DNA from: Sphingomonas leidyi
GTDB lineage: Bacteria > Pseudomonadota > Alphaproteobacteria > Sphingomonadales > Sphingomonadaceae
Direction: 5' to 3'
Length of the DNA: 64,000 nucleotides
Assembly: GCF_011761945.1 (NCBI RefSeq)
Contig: NZ_JAASQV010000001.1
Coordinates: forward strand, 1,798,001 to 1,862,000
Part shown: piece after piece, positions 7,859 through 16,431 of the stretch
How positions within the stretch are numbered: position 1 is the first letter of the stretch
Layout: the number at the start of each line of letters is the position of its first letter
Notes under the pieces: generated by a model
Databases searched by the model: none
Told to the model about the DNA's origin: nothing
What the model saw: only the letters and a program-made list of their open reading frames with translations
Program-made: the position numbers and the translations under genes

Positions 7859-9573
7859 TCCTCGATCTTCCGCCGGAAGGTTTCGGGGAGCAGCAACAGG
7901 CCGATGACAAGCGTCGCGGCCGCAGCCACCACCGGATACCAGAGGCCGTAATAGATGTCCCCCGTCGCCGCCACCATCGCGAAGGCGGTGGCGGGCAGGA
8001 AGCCGCCGAACCAGCCATTGCCGAGATGATAGGGCAGGCTCATCGACGTATAGCGGATGCGGCTGGGGAAGAGCTCGACCAGCATCGCCGCGATCGGGCC
8101 ATAGACCATGGTCACCAGCAGCACGAGCGCGAACAGGATCGCCACCACCAGCGGCTTGTCGATCCGAGCATCGTCCGCCTTGGCAGGGTAGCGGGCAGCG
8201 GCGAGCGCGGCCTGGAGGTCCTTCTGGAAGGCAGCGATCGCTGCCTTGCGGGCACCCGTGCCCATGCCGGCAAGTGCGGTCGGCGCAGTGACCTTGCTCC
8301 CGCCGATCGCCACCTCGACCTGATCCTCCGGCACTGGCGACATCGTCACATCGTCCGACAGGCGGAGGACTTCATGCTCATAGGGAACGCCAGCCTTGGC
8401 GAGATAGGATTTGGCGACATCGCAACCACTCGCATCGAACTTGTTCTTGCCGATCGGATCGAACTGGAAGGAGCAATGCGCATTGAGCGTGGAGACGACC
8501 ACCGGCGCCCGCGCCTGCGCCTCGGCCAGCGCGGGGTTCGCCGCCTGGGTCAGCGCATGGAACAGCGGGAAATAGCTGATCGAGGCGAGCAGGCATCCGG
8601 CCAGGATGATCGGCTTGCGCCCGATCTTGTCCGAGAGCCAGCCGAAGAACACGAAGAAGGGCGTGCCCAGCGCCAGCGCGATGGCGATCAGGACGTTCGC
8701 GGTCATCCCGTCGACCTTCAGCGTCTTCTCGAGGAAGAACAGCGCGTAGAATTGCCCCGTGTACCACACAACCGCCTGCCCCACGACCGCACCGAACAGC
8801 GCGATGAGGACGATGCGCAGGTTGCCCCAGCGCAGGAACGCCTCGGTGAGCGGCGCCTTGGACGTGTTGCCGCTCGCCTTCATCCGGGCATAGACCGGGC
8901 TCTCGTTGAGCTGGAGCCGCACCCAGAGCGATACGCCGAGCAGCAGGATCGAGGCGAGGAACGGCACGCGCCAGCCCCAGTTCGCGAACGCCGCCTCGCC
9001 CAGCCATGACCGCGTGCCGATCACGACAAGCAGCGAGGCGAACAGGCCGAGCGTCGCGGTGGTCTGGATCCAGCTGGTGTAGAGCCCGCGCTTATGGTTG
9101 GGCGCATGCTCGGCGACATAGGTGGCGGCGCCGCCATATTGGCCGCCCAGCGCCAGCCCCTGGAGCACCCGCAACGCCACCAGCAGGATCGGCGCGGCCA
9201 CGCCGGCAGTGGCGAAATTGGGGAGCAGGCCCACGGCGAAGGTCGATCCGCCCATGATCCCCATCGTCACCAGGAACGTATTCTTGCGCCCCACCAGGTC
9301 GCCGATCCGCCCGAAGACGAGCGCACCGAACGGACGCACCGCGAACCCCGCCGCGAACGCCGCGAGCGCGAAGATGAATGCGGTGGTGTCGTTCACTCCG
9401 GCGAAGAACTGCGCCGAGATCGTCGTGGCGAGCAGGCCGTAGAGATAGAAATCATACCATTCGAACACGGTGCCCAGCGACGATGCCGCGATCACCATCT
9501 TCTCGTTGCGGGTGGCCGTATGATGTTCGCCCAAGGGCGCCGACGGGGTGTCGGACCGTGCATCCTCGCTCAA
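7855..9573 (-). CDS. MFS transporter, metabolite:H+ symporter-like, with a periplasmic insert
   Basis: A 572-aa major facilitator protein. The N-half has GTVFEWYDFYLYG (about 34-46), typical of the metabolite:H+ symporter family (ProP/KgtP relatives), the RIGDLVGRK motif after TM2 (about 89-97) and GLALGGQYGG (about 139-148). The C-half repeats the loop motif as WLSDKIGRKP. Such transporters are normally about 430-450 aa. Here roughly 130 residues (about 340-472) are inserted between predicted TM9 and TM10, on the periplasmic side, including two cysteines about 18 residues apart. The substrate is unknown; relatives carry dicarboxylates, betaines or aromatic acids. The start ATG 9573 is followed by a 25-residue hydrophilic N-terminus. 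Confidence 0.88.
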   Translation of the reverse strand: MSEDARSDTPSAPLGEHHTATRNEKMVIAASSLGTVFEWYDFYLYGLLATTISAQFFAGVNDTTAFIFALAAFAAGFAVRPFGALVFGRIGDLVGRKNTFLVTMGIMGGSTFAVGLLPNFATAGVAAPILLVALRVLQGLALGGQYGGAATYVAEHAPNHKRGLYTSWIQTTATLGLFASLLVVIGTRSWLGEAAFANWGWRVPFLASILLLGVSLWVRLQLNESPVYARMKASGNTSKAPLTEAFLRWGNLRIVLIALFGAVVGQAVVWYTGQFYALFFLEKTLKVDGMTANVLIAIALALGTPFFVFFGWLSDKIGRKPIILAGCLLASISYFPLFHALTQAANPALAEAQARAPVVVSTLNAHCSFQFDPIGKNKFDASGCDVAKSYLAKAGVPYEHEVLRLSDDVTMSPVPEDQVEVAIGGSKVTAPTALAGMGTGARKAAIAAFQKDLQAALAAARYPAKADDARIDKPLVVAILFALVLLVTMVYGPIAAMLVELFPSRIRYTSMSLPYHLGNGWFGGFLPATAFAMVAATGDIYYGLWYPVVAAAATLVIGLLLLPETFRRKIEE

Positions 9574-9767
9574 GCTGTCATCCCCTCATATTGTTAGCGC
9601 TAACCAACCACAGTCCGTCCGCGGTTGGAACCCCCGTCGCTGCGCGTGCTCTCCGGCTCGCCTCTTCCCCAGGTTCGGCCATGCGCCGTCGCATTGCAAA
9701 CAAAGCCAGGCTTGGGATCGCAAAAGCTGTACTTCACAGTGCGGCCCGGGGGGCGTACAGGGCGCCC

Positions 9768-10034
9768 ATGTTCGAGCGCATCTTCCTGTCCCATCCGCGC
9801 GCCGTCGGCGAAAGCTATGGCGAGCATGCCGCCACCGCCGCGCGATTCGGCTTCACCATGATCGTCGGGGGCGCAGCCTGTGTGGTCCATGCCGTCGTCC
9901 CGGCGCTGTTCGCCCGCACCGCCAGCGATGCGGTGAAGCGGCTTTACGGGCAGATGCTCGCCCGCCAGCCCGGCATGGCGGCACGCAAGCCGGCCTATGA
10001 ACAGCCCGAGTGGCAGATCGAATACGAAATCTGA
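9768..10034 (+). CDS. Small DUF6356-like protein
   Basis: The frame starts at ATG 9768 and encodes 88 aa: MFERIFLSHPRAVGESYGEH, then one hydrophobic segment at about 27-50, then a charged tail. The opening FLSHPRxVGESYxEH pattern is one I associate with a small sphingomonad family of unknown function (DUF6356). The 195 bp upstream separates it from the divergently read MFS gene and should hold both promoters. The next gene begins 1 nt after its stop, which suggests a two-gene operon. Function unknown; the single hydrophobic stretch suggests membrane association. Confidence 0.75.
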   Translation: MFERIFLSHPRAVGESYGEHAATAARFGFTMIVGGAACVVHAVVPALFARTASDAVKRLYGQMLARQPGMAARKPAYEQPEWQIEYEI

Positions 10035-10035
10035 C

Positions 10036-11382
10036 GTGATCGAGCATGTCGCAATCATCGGCGCCGGTTTCTCCGGCACCTTGCAGGCGGTCAACCTGCT
10101 TCGCCACGAGGGGCCCCGCGCCACGCTGATCGAGCGCGCGCCGGTGGCGGGCCTGGGCCTCGCCTATGGCGCCGCGCATCCCAGCCATGTGCTCAACGTG
10201 CGCGCCGCGAACATGAGCGCCTTCCCTGACGATCCCTCGCACTTCGTCCGCTGGCTCCAGGCGCGCGGCGTGGAGGATGCGCCGAGCGCCTTCATCCCCC
10301 GCGTCACCTATGGCGAGTATCTCCGCGAGCTGCTCGACGCCGCGCTGCTCGAGCATCCCGACCGGCTGAAGCTGGTTCGCGACGAAGTCGAGGACCTGGA
10401 ATTCGGCGATGGCGTGAAGGTCCGGCTGAAGACCGGCACGATCGAGGCCGACGCCGCGGTGCTCGCGGTCGGCAACCTGCCCCCGCACGATCCGCCCGGC
10501 CTCGATCCCGAGAAGCTCTCCGCGGAGCGTTACAAGGGCGACCCCTGGGACGCCAGCGTGCCCGAAGGGCTCGGCCCCGACGATACCGTGCTGGTGATCG
10601 GCACCGGCCTGACGATGATCGACGTCGTGCTGCTGCTCGACGCGCGCGGGTTCAAAGGCAAGATCGTCGCGCTGTCCCGCCGCGGCCTGCTGCCGCGCGC
10701 CCATGCGCCGGGCAGCGACTGGAAGAAGCTGGCCGAGCGCCCCGCCACCACTGCCTCCGGGTTGCTGCACGCCGTGCGTGCGCGCGGCGCGGAAATCGGC
10801 TGGCGCAACGCGGTCGACGAACTCCGCCCCTTCACTCAGGCGATGTGGGGCAATGCCAGCGAGGCCGAGCGCGGCCGATTCCTGCGCCATCTCCGCCCCT
10901 GGTGGGACGTGCATCGCCACCGCCTCGCCCCGGAGGTCCATGCCCGGCTGATGGCCGTTGTCGAGCGCGGCCAGCTCGAAGTGATCGCAGGCAAGACGCT
11001 CGGCTTCGAGGAGAAGCCCGGGGGCATCGAGGTCAAACTCCGCCGCCGCGGCGCCGAGACGGCGGAGGCGATGCTCGTCCAGCGCATCGTCAACTGCACC
11101 GGCCCCCTTGGCGACCTCAACCGCACCGAGGAACCCTTGCTGCAGCAGCTCGCGGCACGCGGCGTCATCCGCCCCGACGCCGCGCATCTGGGCATCGATG
11201 TCGACAATCAGGGCCAGACGATCAACGCCAGGGGCCGGCCCAACGCCAATCTCTACGCGCTGGGTCCGATGACGCGCGGGGCCTTCTGGGAAATCGTCGC
11301 GGTGCCGGACATCCGCACCCAGACCTGGAGCGTCGCCCGGCGCCTCTCCAATGCGCACTGGGTGGGTGGCGAAGGACTCTGA
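10036..11382 (+). CDS. FAD/NAD(P)-binding protein (HpyO/NAD_binding_9 type)
   Basis: The product (448 aa from GTG 10036) begins with a dinucleotide-binding fold, VAIIGAGFSGTLQA, then GLGLAYG and HPSHVLNVRAANMSAF, the pattern of the HpyO-type FAD/NAD(P)-binding proteins. A second Rossmann motif, VLVIGTGLTMIDV, appears near residue 190. The C-terminus has GPMTRGAFWEI. I prefer GTG 10036 because it directly follows the upstream stop and precedes the Rossmann strand at the usual distance; an ATG at 9997 would overlap the upstream gene by 38 nt. The reaction is unknown; relatives are annotated as hydroxyacylglutathione or amino-acid-linked oxidoreductases without firm evidence. It lies just before hppD, but the hppD operator separates them. 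Confidence 0.82.
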   Translation: MIEHVAIIGAGFSGTLQAVNLLRHEGPRATLIERAPVAGLGLAYGAAHPSHVLNVRAANMSAFPDDPSHFVRWLQARGVEDAPSAFIPRVTYGEYLRELLDAALLEHPDRLKLVRDEVEDLEFGDGVKVRLKTGTIEADAAVLAVGNLPPHDPPGLDPEKLSAERYKGDPWDASVPEGLGPDDTVLVIGTGLTMIDVVLLLDARGFKGKIVALSRRGLLPRAHAPGSDWKKLAERPATTASGLLHAVRARGAEIGWRNAVDELRPFTQAMWGNASEAERGRFLRHLRPWWDVHRHRLAPEVHARLMAVVERGQLEVIAGKTLGFEEKPGGIEVKLRRRGAETAEAMLVQRIVNCTGPLGDLNRTEEPLLQQLAARGVIRPDAAHLGIDVDNQGQTINARGRPNANLYALGPMTRGAFWEIVAVPDIRTQTWSVARRLSNAHWVGGEGL

Positions 11383-11389
11383 CCGCAAC

Positions 11390-11407
11390 TAGTATCAATT
11401 GACACTA
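11390..11407. promoter_or_regulatory. Palindromic operator overlapping the hppD -35 box
   Basis: The sequence TAGTATCA-AT-TGACACTA has 8-bp arms with one mismatch. Its right half contains TTGACA (11399-11404), a perfect -35 hexamer; 17 bp further lies TAGCCC as a weak -10. hppD starts at 11456. A nearly identical palindrome precedes hmgA at 14014-14033, so I infer one repressor for both genes. Confidence 0.7.
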
Positions 11408-11455
11408 ACTGCACTTCGGACTAGCCCGCGCGTTACCTTCTTGGAGCGTGCACCC

Positions 11456-12493
11456 ATGACCGATCCTGCCAATCCGCTCGGCCTCAACGGCTTCGAATTC
11501 GTCGAATTCACCTCGCCCGATCCCGAGGCGATGGGGAAGCAGTTCGAAATGCTCGGCTTCGTGCCGACGCACCGGCACCCGACCAAGAACGTCACGCGCT
11601 ACAAGCAGGGCCGCATCAACCTGATGCTCAACCGCGACGAGGCCGGCCGCGTCGCGGCCTTCCGCGGCGAGCACGGCCCCTCGGCCAGCGCCATGGCCTT
11701 TCGCGTCGCCGATCCGGCCAAGGCGATGGCCTGGGCGCTCGAGCACGGCGCCAAGCGCACCGACGAGGACGACACCGTCATCCTCGGCATCGGCGGATCC
11801 TATCTCTATTTCATCCAGGACGGCATCGACCTCTACGAGAACTGGGCCGAGTTCCCCGGCTGGCGGGAGGCCGAGGCGAAGAACAATGTCGGGCTCGACC
11901 TGCTCGATCACCTAACCCACAATGTCCGCCGCGGCCAGATGCGGGTGTGGAGCGAGTTCTACCGCACGCTCTTCGGCTTCGAGGAGCAGAAGTATTTCGA
12001 CATCAAGGGCCAGGCGACCGGCCTGTTCAGCCAGGCGATGATCGCACCCGACAAGGCGATCCGCATCCCGCTGAACGAGAGCCAGGACGACAAGAGCCAG
12101 ATCGAGGAGTTCATCCGCGAGTATAAGGGCGAGGGCATCCAGCACCTCGCGCTGACCACGCCGGACATCTACGACACGGTCGAGCGCCTGCGCGCCCGCG
12201 GCGTCAAGCTGCAGGACACGATCGAGACTTATTACGAGCTGGTCGACAAGCGCGTACCCGGCCACGGCGAGGACCTGGAGCGCCTGCGCAGGAACCGCAT
12301 CCTGATCGACGGCAATATCGGCGACGAAGGCATCCTGCTCCAGATCTTCACCGAGAACATGTTCGGCCCGATCTTCTTCGAGATCATCCAGCGCAAGGGC
12401 AATGAAGGCTTCGGCAACGGCAACTTCCAGGCGCTGTTCGAGAGCATCGAGCTGGATCAGATCCGCCGCGGCGTGATCAAGGTCGACGCCTGA
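11456..12493 (+). CDS. hppD: 4-hydroxyphenylpyruvate dioxygenase
   Basis: This 345-aa protein is a two-repeat vicinal-oxygen-chelate enzyme. It oxidises and rearranges 4-hydroxyphenylpyruvate to homogentisate, using O2 and Fe(II), in tyrosine and phenylalanine catabolism. The three iron ligands are visible: His152 in LDHLTHNV, His230 in GIQHLALTT and Glu309 in FGPIFFEIIQRKG. The C-terminal helix GFGNGNFQALFESIELDQ is intact. The ATG at 11456 follows a GGAG box (TTGGAGCGTGCACCC); an upstream in-frame extension would run into the operator. The product feeds hmgA, 1.6 kb away. The likely operator at 11390-11407 covers its -35 region. Confidence 0.97.
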   Translation: MTDPANPLGLNGFEFVEFTSPDPEAMGKQFEMLGFVPTHRHPTKNVTRYKQGRINLMLNRDEAGRVAAFRGEHGPSASAMAFRVADPAKAMAWALEHGAKRTDEDDTVILGIGGSYLYFIQDGIDLYENWAEFPGWREAEAKNNVGLDLLDHLTHNVRRGQMRVWSEFYRTLFGFEEQKYFDIKGQATGLFSQAMIAPDKAIRIPLNESQDDKSQIEEFIREYKGEGIQHLALTTPDIYDTVERLRARGVKLQDTIETYYELVDKRVPGHGEDLERLRRNRILIDGNIGDEGILLQIFTENMFGPIFFEIIQRKGNEGFGNGNFQALFESIELDQIRRGVIKVDA

Positions 12494-12568
12494 CGGGTAT
12501 CGGTTTGGAGAGGAAGCCGGGGGAGCGACGCCAGTCGCGTAGCGCGCCGCTCACCCCGGCCAAAACCC

Positions 12569-13912
12569 TCAGGCAAGGGCCGGCTCGCCCCTTGCCTCGC
12601 GTGCGCCTTCGCGGAACCGCGTCTCGTCGAGCAGTCCTTCCCGCTTCGCCACGATCACCGGCACCAGCATCTGCCCCGCCACGTTGGTCGCGGTCCGGCC
12701 CATGTCGAGGATCGGGTCGATCGCGAGCAGCAGCCCCACGCCGTCCAGCGGCAGCCCCAGCGTGGAAAGGGTGAGCGTCAGCATCACGGTCGCGCCGGTT
12801 AGGCCGGCGGTGGCGGCCGATCCCAGCACCGAGACGAAGGCGATCAGCGCATAATGCTCGATCCCCAGCGGGATGCCATAGAATTGCGCGACGAAGATCG
12901 CCGAGATCGCCGGATAGATCGCCGCGCAGCCGTCCATCTTGGTCGTGGCGCCCAGCGGCACCGCGAAGGCGGCATAGGCGCGCGGGACGCCGAGTGCGCG
13001 CTCGGTCACGTCCTCGGTCACCGGCAGCGTGCCGACCGAGGAACGCGAAACGAAGCCGAGCTGGATCGCCGGCCAGGCCGAGGCGAAGAAGCGCAAGGGG
13101 CTGAGACCATGCGCCGCCAGCAGCGCCGGATAGACGACGAGCAGCACCAGGGCGAGCCCAAGATAGACTGCCCCCGCATAGGTGCCGAGCGCCGCCAGCG
13201 ACTCCCAGCCATAACGCACCACCGCGTCGCCGATCAGCGCCGCAGTGCCGATCGGAGTCAGCCGGATCACCCAGCGCAGCAGCAGCCGGAAGACCGCCAG
13301 CGCCGAGGCGTTGAAATCGAGGAAGCGATGCCCCGCCTCCCCCGCCCGCACTGCCGCCGCACCGATCGCGACCGCGAGCACGATGATCTGGAGCACATTG
13401 AACGAGAGCCCGGTAACGGCCCCACCCTCCGCCAGCCGGGTCGATGCCGCCAGCCCCAGGAAATTCACCGGCACCAGCCCCTTCAGGAAATCGAGCCAGC
13501 TCCCGGTGCTCGAAGGCGCCGCCGCCGCGGTGGCGGCCACGGCGCTGTGATGCCCCGGCTGGAGCACAAGGCCGAGCGCGATGCCGATCGCCACTGCGAT
13601 CGCCGCGGTAATCGCGAACCACAGCAGCGTCCGCACCACCAGCCGCGCCGCATTGTTTAGGTCGCGCAGCGCCGCGATCGAGGCGACGATCGCCGTGAAC
13701 ACCAGCGGCGGCACCAGCACCTTGAGCAGCTGCACGAAGATCTGCCCGATCGTCTGCAACGCTTGGGCGAGGCCGCTGGCGGTCTCGCCGTCGCTGCCGA
13801 TTGCCCGCGCGGCCAGCCCCAGCACCAGCCCTGCCGCCATACCGATGGCGACCTGCACGCCGAAGCTTGGCAGCTGGAACCGCCGGGGTGCGGCTGCGCT
13901 GATGATGGCCAT
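12569..13912 (-). CDS. Dicarboxylate/amino acid:cation symporter (DAACS family)
   Basis: A 447-aa polytopic membrane protein of the DctA/GltP fold. It has the serine-rich re-entrant loop SRSSVGTLP (about 294-302), the second signature GATTKMDGCAA (about 325-335) and the DPILDMGRTATNVAGQ helix near the C-terminus. Such proteins take up C4-dicarboxylates, glutamate/aspartate or cystine with H+ or Na+. The substrate is not decidable, but its place between hppD and hmgA suggests a role in amino-acid use. It is divergent from hmgA with 162 bp between starts, so the palindrome at 14014-14033 could control it too. Its stop faces hppD convergently, about 75 bp apart. Confidence 0.9.
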   Translation of the reverse strand: MAIISAAAPRRFQLPSFGVQVAIGMAAGLVLGLAARAIGSDGETASGLAQALQTIGQIFVQLLKVLVPPLVFTAIVASIAALRDLNNAARLVVRTLLWFAITAAIAVAIGIALGLVLQPGHHSAVAATAAAAPSSTGSWLDFLKGLVPVNFLGLAASTRLAEGGAVTGLSFNVLQIIVLAVAIGAAAVRAGEAGHRFLDFNASALAVFRLLLRWVIRLTPIGTAALIGDAVVRYGWESLAALGTYAGAVYLGLALVLLVVYPALLAAHGLSPLRFFASAWPAIQLGFVSRSSVGTLPVTEDVTERALGVPRAYAAFAVPLGATTKMDGCAAIYPAISAIFVAQFYGIPLGIEHYALIAFVSVLGSAATAGLTGATVMLTLTLSTLGLPLDGVGLLLAIDPILDMGRTATNVAGQMLVPVIVAKREGLLDETRFREGAREARGEPALA

Positions 13913-14013
13913 TGGTTACGACTCCGGAATCAAACCCACTAAAGAAGTAGGAATTACTCCGCCGCCGCCCAACAAAGTTTAGGTTCGCACCCTGATAGGC
14001 AATCGCGCATCAT

Positions 14014-14033
14014 ATAGTATCATTTGACACTAT
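14014..14033. promoter_or_regulatory. Palindromic operator upstream of hmgA
   Basis: ATAGTATCA-TT-TGACACTAT has 9-bp arms with a single mismatch. Like the hppD copy it embeds TTGACA (14024-14029) as a -35 box. It lies 42 bp upstream of the hmgA ATG and about 100 bp from the divergent symporter start. The two palindromes share 16 of the 18 central bases. Confidence 0.7.
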
Positions 14034-14074
14034 TATGGGCAGCGCTACAGGGAGGCGAGCATAGAGAGGATGCG

Positions 14075-15355
14075 ATGACCGACTATTTCCCCGGCTTCGG
14101 CAACCATGTCTCCACCGAGGCGGTGCCCGGCGCGCTGCCGGTGGGGCGCAACAGCCCGCAAAGGCCCGCCTTCGGACTGTATGCCGAGCAGCTCTCCGGC
14201 ACGGCGTTCACCGCGCCCCGGCACGAGAACCGCCGCTCCTGGCTCTATCGTCTGCGCCCCACCGCGGAGCATGCGCCCTTCACCCATTATCGGGGAGCGA
14301 GGAACTTCGCGCCCGGCACGGTTGGCGATCCCCTGCCCCCCAATCGCCTGCGCTGGAACCCGGTCGAGGCTCCGCCGCCGGGCACCGATCTGATCGACGG
14401 CATGACCACCATGCTCGCCAACCGCGATCCTGCGGACCTGGAGGGCGTGGCGGTGCATGTCTATGCCGCCAACAAGGACATGGAGACCCGCGTCTTCTTC
14501 GACGCGGATGGCGAGCTGCTCTTCATTCCCCAGGCCGGCCGCCTCACCCTGCTCACCGAGCTGGGCCGCATCGACATCGCCCCCGGCCAGGTCGCACTCG
14601 TGCCGCGCGGCGTGCGCTTCCGCGCGCTGCTCCCGGACGGCGAGGCGCGCGGCTATGTCGCCGAGAATCACGGCGCATTGTTCCGCCTGCCCGACCTGGG
14701 CCCGATCGGCGCCAACGGCCTTGCCAACCCGCGCGACTTCGAGACGCCCGCCGCCTGGTTCGAGGATCGCGACGAGGATTTCGAGATCGTCCAGAAGCAT
14801 CTCGGCGCGCTCTGGACCACCACCCTTCCCCATTCGCCGCTCGACGTGGTCGCCTGGCACGGCAATCTCGCACCCTGGCGCTACGACCTCGCCCGGTTCA
14901 ACACGATGAACACGGTGAGCTTCGACCATCCGGATCCGTCGATCTTCACGGTGCTCACCTCGCCCAGCGACGTGCCGGGCCGCGCCAATGCCGATTTCGT
15001 GATCTTCCCGCCACGCTGGATGGTCGCCGAGGACACGTTCCGCCCGCCCTGGTTCCACCGCAACGTGATGAGCGAGGCGATGGGCCTGATCACCGGCGCC
15101 TATGACGCCAAGGCAGAGGGCTTCGCTCCCGGCGGCCTGTCGCTCCACAATCTCATGGCCGGGCACGGCCCCGACGTGACCAGCTGGCAGGGCGCAAGCA
15201 ACGCGGACCTGAAACCGCACAAGATCGACGGGACCATGGCCTTCATGGTCGAGACATGCTGGCCCTATCGCCCCACCCAATATGCGCTGGACCGTGCGCA
15301 GCCGGATTACGACGCGGCCTGGGCAGGTTTCCCGAAGGCGCAGCTGCCGAAGTGA
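14075..15355 (+). CDS. hmgA: Homogentisate 1,2-dioxygenase
   Basis: The 426-aa product matches homogentisate dioxygenase over its length: [16 protein letters not shown] at the N-terminus, [21 protein letters not shown], and the iron-site region [14 protein letters not shown]. It cleaves the ring of homogentisate to 4-maleylacetoacetate with Fe(II) and O2 in the cytoplasm. ATG 14075 is preceded by GAGAGGATGCG; an upstream in-frame start would fall inside the operator region. The stop overlaps the start of the downstream Rieske gene. The next pathway enzymes, maleylacetoacetate isomerase and fumarylacetoacetase, are not in the window. Confidence 0.97.
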   Translation: MTDYFPGFGNHVSTEAVPGALPVGRNSPQRPAFGLYAEQLSGTAFTAPRHENRRSWLYRLRPTAEHAPFTHYRGARNFAPGTVGDPLPPNRLRWNPVEAPPPGTDLIDGMTTMLANRDPADLEGVAVHVYAANKDMETRVFFDADGELLFIPQAGRLTLLTELGRIDIAPGQVALVPRGVRFRALLPDGEARGYVAENHGALFRLPDLGPIGANGLANPRDFETPAAWFEDRDEDFEIVQKHLGALWTTTLPHSPLDVVAWHGNLAPWRYDLARFNTMNTVSFDHPDPSIFTVLTSPSDVPGRANADFVIFPPRWMVAEDTFRPPWFHRNVMSEAMGLITGAYDAKAEGFAPGGLSLHNLMAGHGPDVTSWQGASNADLKPHKIDGTMAFMVETCWPYRPTQYALDRAQPDYDAAWAGFPKAQLPK

Positions 15356-15708
15356 GCGAGCGCCTCACCGAAACGCCTCCCGACGTGACCCTCGGCCCGC
15401 TCGACCTCATCCCCGACGGCAAGGCGCGCAATTTCGTGCTCGAGATGCGCGCCGGCCGCTTCCACGGCTTCGTCGTGCGCCGGGGCGAGACGGTCCATGG
15501 GTATCTCGACCTGTGCGCGCACCTGGCACTGCCGCTCAGCAACAGGCTCGACGCGTATCTCACGCCCGATGGCAGCCATATCCAGTGCAGCTGGCACGGC
15601 GCGCTCTACCGGATCGAGGACGGCGCCTGTGTCGGCGGCCCCTGTGTGGGGGCAAAGCTGCGCCGCTGGCCCGTGATGGTTCGCGACGGGATGATCGTCA
15701 CCGCCTGA
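15352..15708 (+). CDS. Rieske [2Fe-2S] protein overlapping hmgA
   Basis: A 118-aa soluble protein begins at GTG 15352, sharing four nt (GTGA) with the hmgA stop. The cluster ligands are clear: CAH at about residue 61 and CSWHG at about residue 82, forming CxH...CxxH. There is no signal peptide or membrane anchor, so it should be cytosolic, like a Rieske ferredoxin or an unusual small Rieske protein. HmgA is an Fe(II) dioxygenase that needs no electron donor, so this tight coupling is not explained by known biochemistry. It may serve another oxygenase or keep the HmgA iron reduced; both are inference. Confidence 0.85.
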   Translation: MSERLTETPPDVTLGPLDLIPDGKARNFVLEMRAGRFHGFVVRRGETVHGYLDLCAHLALPLSNRLDAYLTPDGSHIQCSWHGALYRIEDGACVGGPCVGAKLRRWPVMVRDGMIVTA

Positions 15709-15872
15709 TCGCACCAGGCGGAAAATACTAATGCCGAGTTTTCCAGTACTTATTCACTATATCGAACATATCATGTTATTGTTCGGGAAATTCTCCAAGA
15801 AATCATGCAATAATGTCTTCGATATTTCCATATCGAGTCGAAATGCGTTTGTAGTCCATGGAGAATCGTAAA

Positions 15873-16298
15873 ATGGCTGATTTACGCAAATTCATCAATC
15901 CGATGCTGCGCCCGCACGAGAAGATTGGTTTGTTCGTCTCGGGAGCCCGCCTCGGCAGTGGAAACACCCATGAGATCGAGCAGCTTCGCGCCAAGCTCAG
16001 CGGAGAGATATTCTTCTCCAAGATAGATATCGACATCGTCATGCCGGACACCAGCCCGTCAGGCGTCTGCAAGATGACGCTGAACGGCAAGTTGGAGGAT
16101 TGCCCCTATGTCACGACGCCGGACAACAGGCTGAAGATCACGCGGAAGGACAAGACGGAGATCCTGATCCATATCGGCGACCGTGCCTACACGTTCGTCA
16201 ACGTTACCGGCCGGCCGACCGTAGGGATCTGGCCCGACCGCATCCGTGGCCTCGACGAACCTGCCGAGCCCGCGGAAATCACCGAAGGCGCGGACTGA
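15873..16298 (+). CDS. Hypothetical protein (141 aa) behind an AT-rich leader
   Basis: I place the start at ATG 15873 (MADLRKFINP), nine nt after GGAG; an alternative ATG at 15858 would add five residues. The product is soluble with mixed composition and two cysteines, and includes SGVCKMTLNG and RPTVGIWPDRIRGLDEP. I do not recognise a family. The 165 bp upstream is strikingly AT-rich for this genome (runs such as ACTATATCGAACATATCATG), unlike the flanking genes, while the coding part is nearer normal. The hmgA-Rieske unit ends upstream; isovaleryl-CoA dehydrogenase follows after a GC hairpin. Confidence 0.6.
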   Translation: MADLRKFINPMLRPHEKIGLFVSGARLGSGNTHEIEQLRAKLSGEIFFSKIDIDIVMPDTSPSGVCKMTLNGKLEDCPYVTTPDNRLKITRKDKTEILIHIGDRAYTFVNVTGRPTVGIWPDRIRGLDEPAEPAEITEGAD

Positions 16299-16303
16299 CC
16301 CCC

Positions 16304-16336
16304 GCCCCCCGGGGTTCGGGATCGCCTCCGGGGGGC
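16304..16336. terminator. GC hairpin after the 141-aa gene
   Basis: Perfect 9-bp arms at 16304-16312 (GCCCCCCGG) and 16328-16336 with a 15-nt loop, starting 6 nt after the stop at 16298. No T-run follows, so factor-independent termination is uncertain. Confidence 0.45.
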
Positions 16337-16431
16337 CTCCCCTCTCTCCCCTTGCCGCCTTGCCCGAAATCGGGGAAAAGCGCGCAGAAAAAGGTCAGCA
16401 CTGCTGACGCGCATATTCCGGAGAGAGGCCC

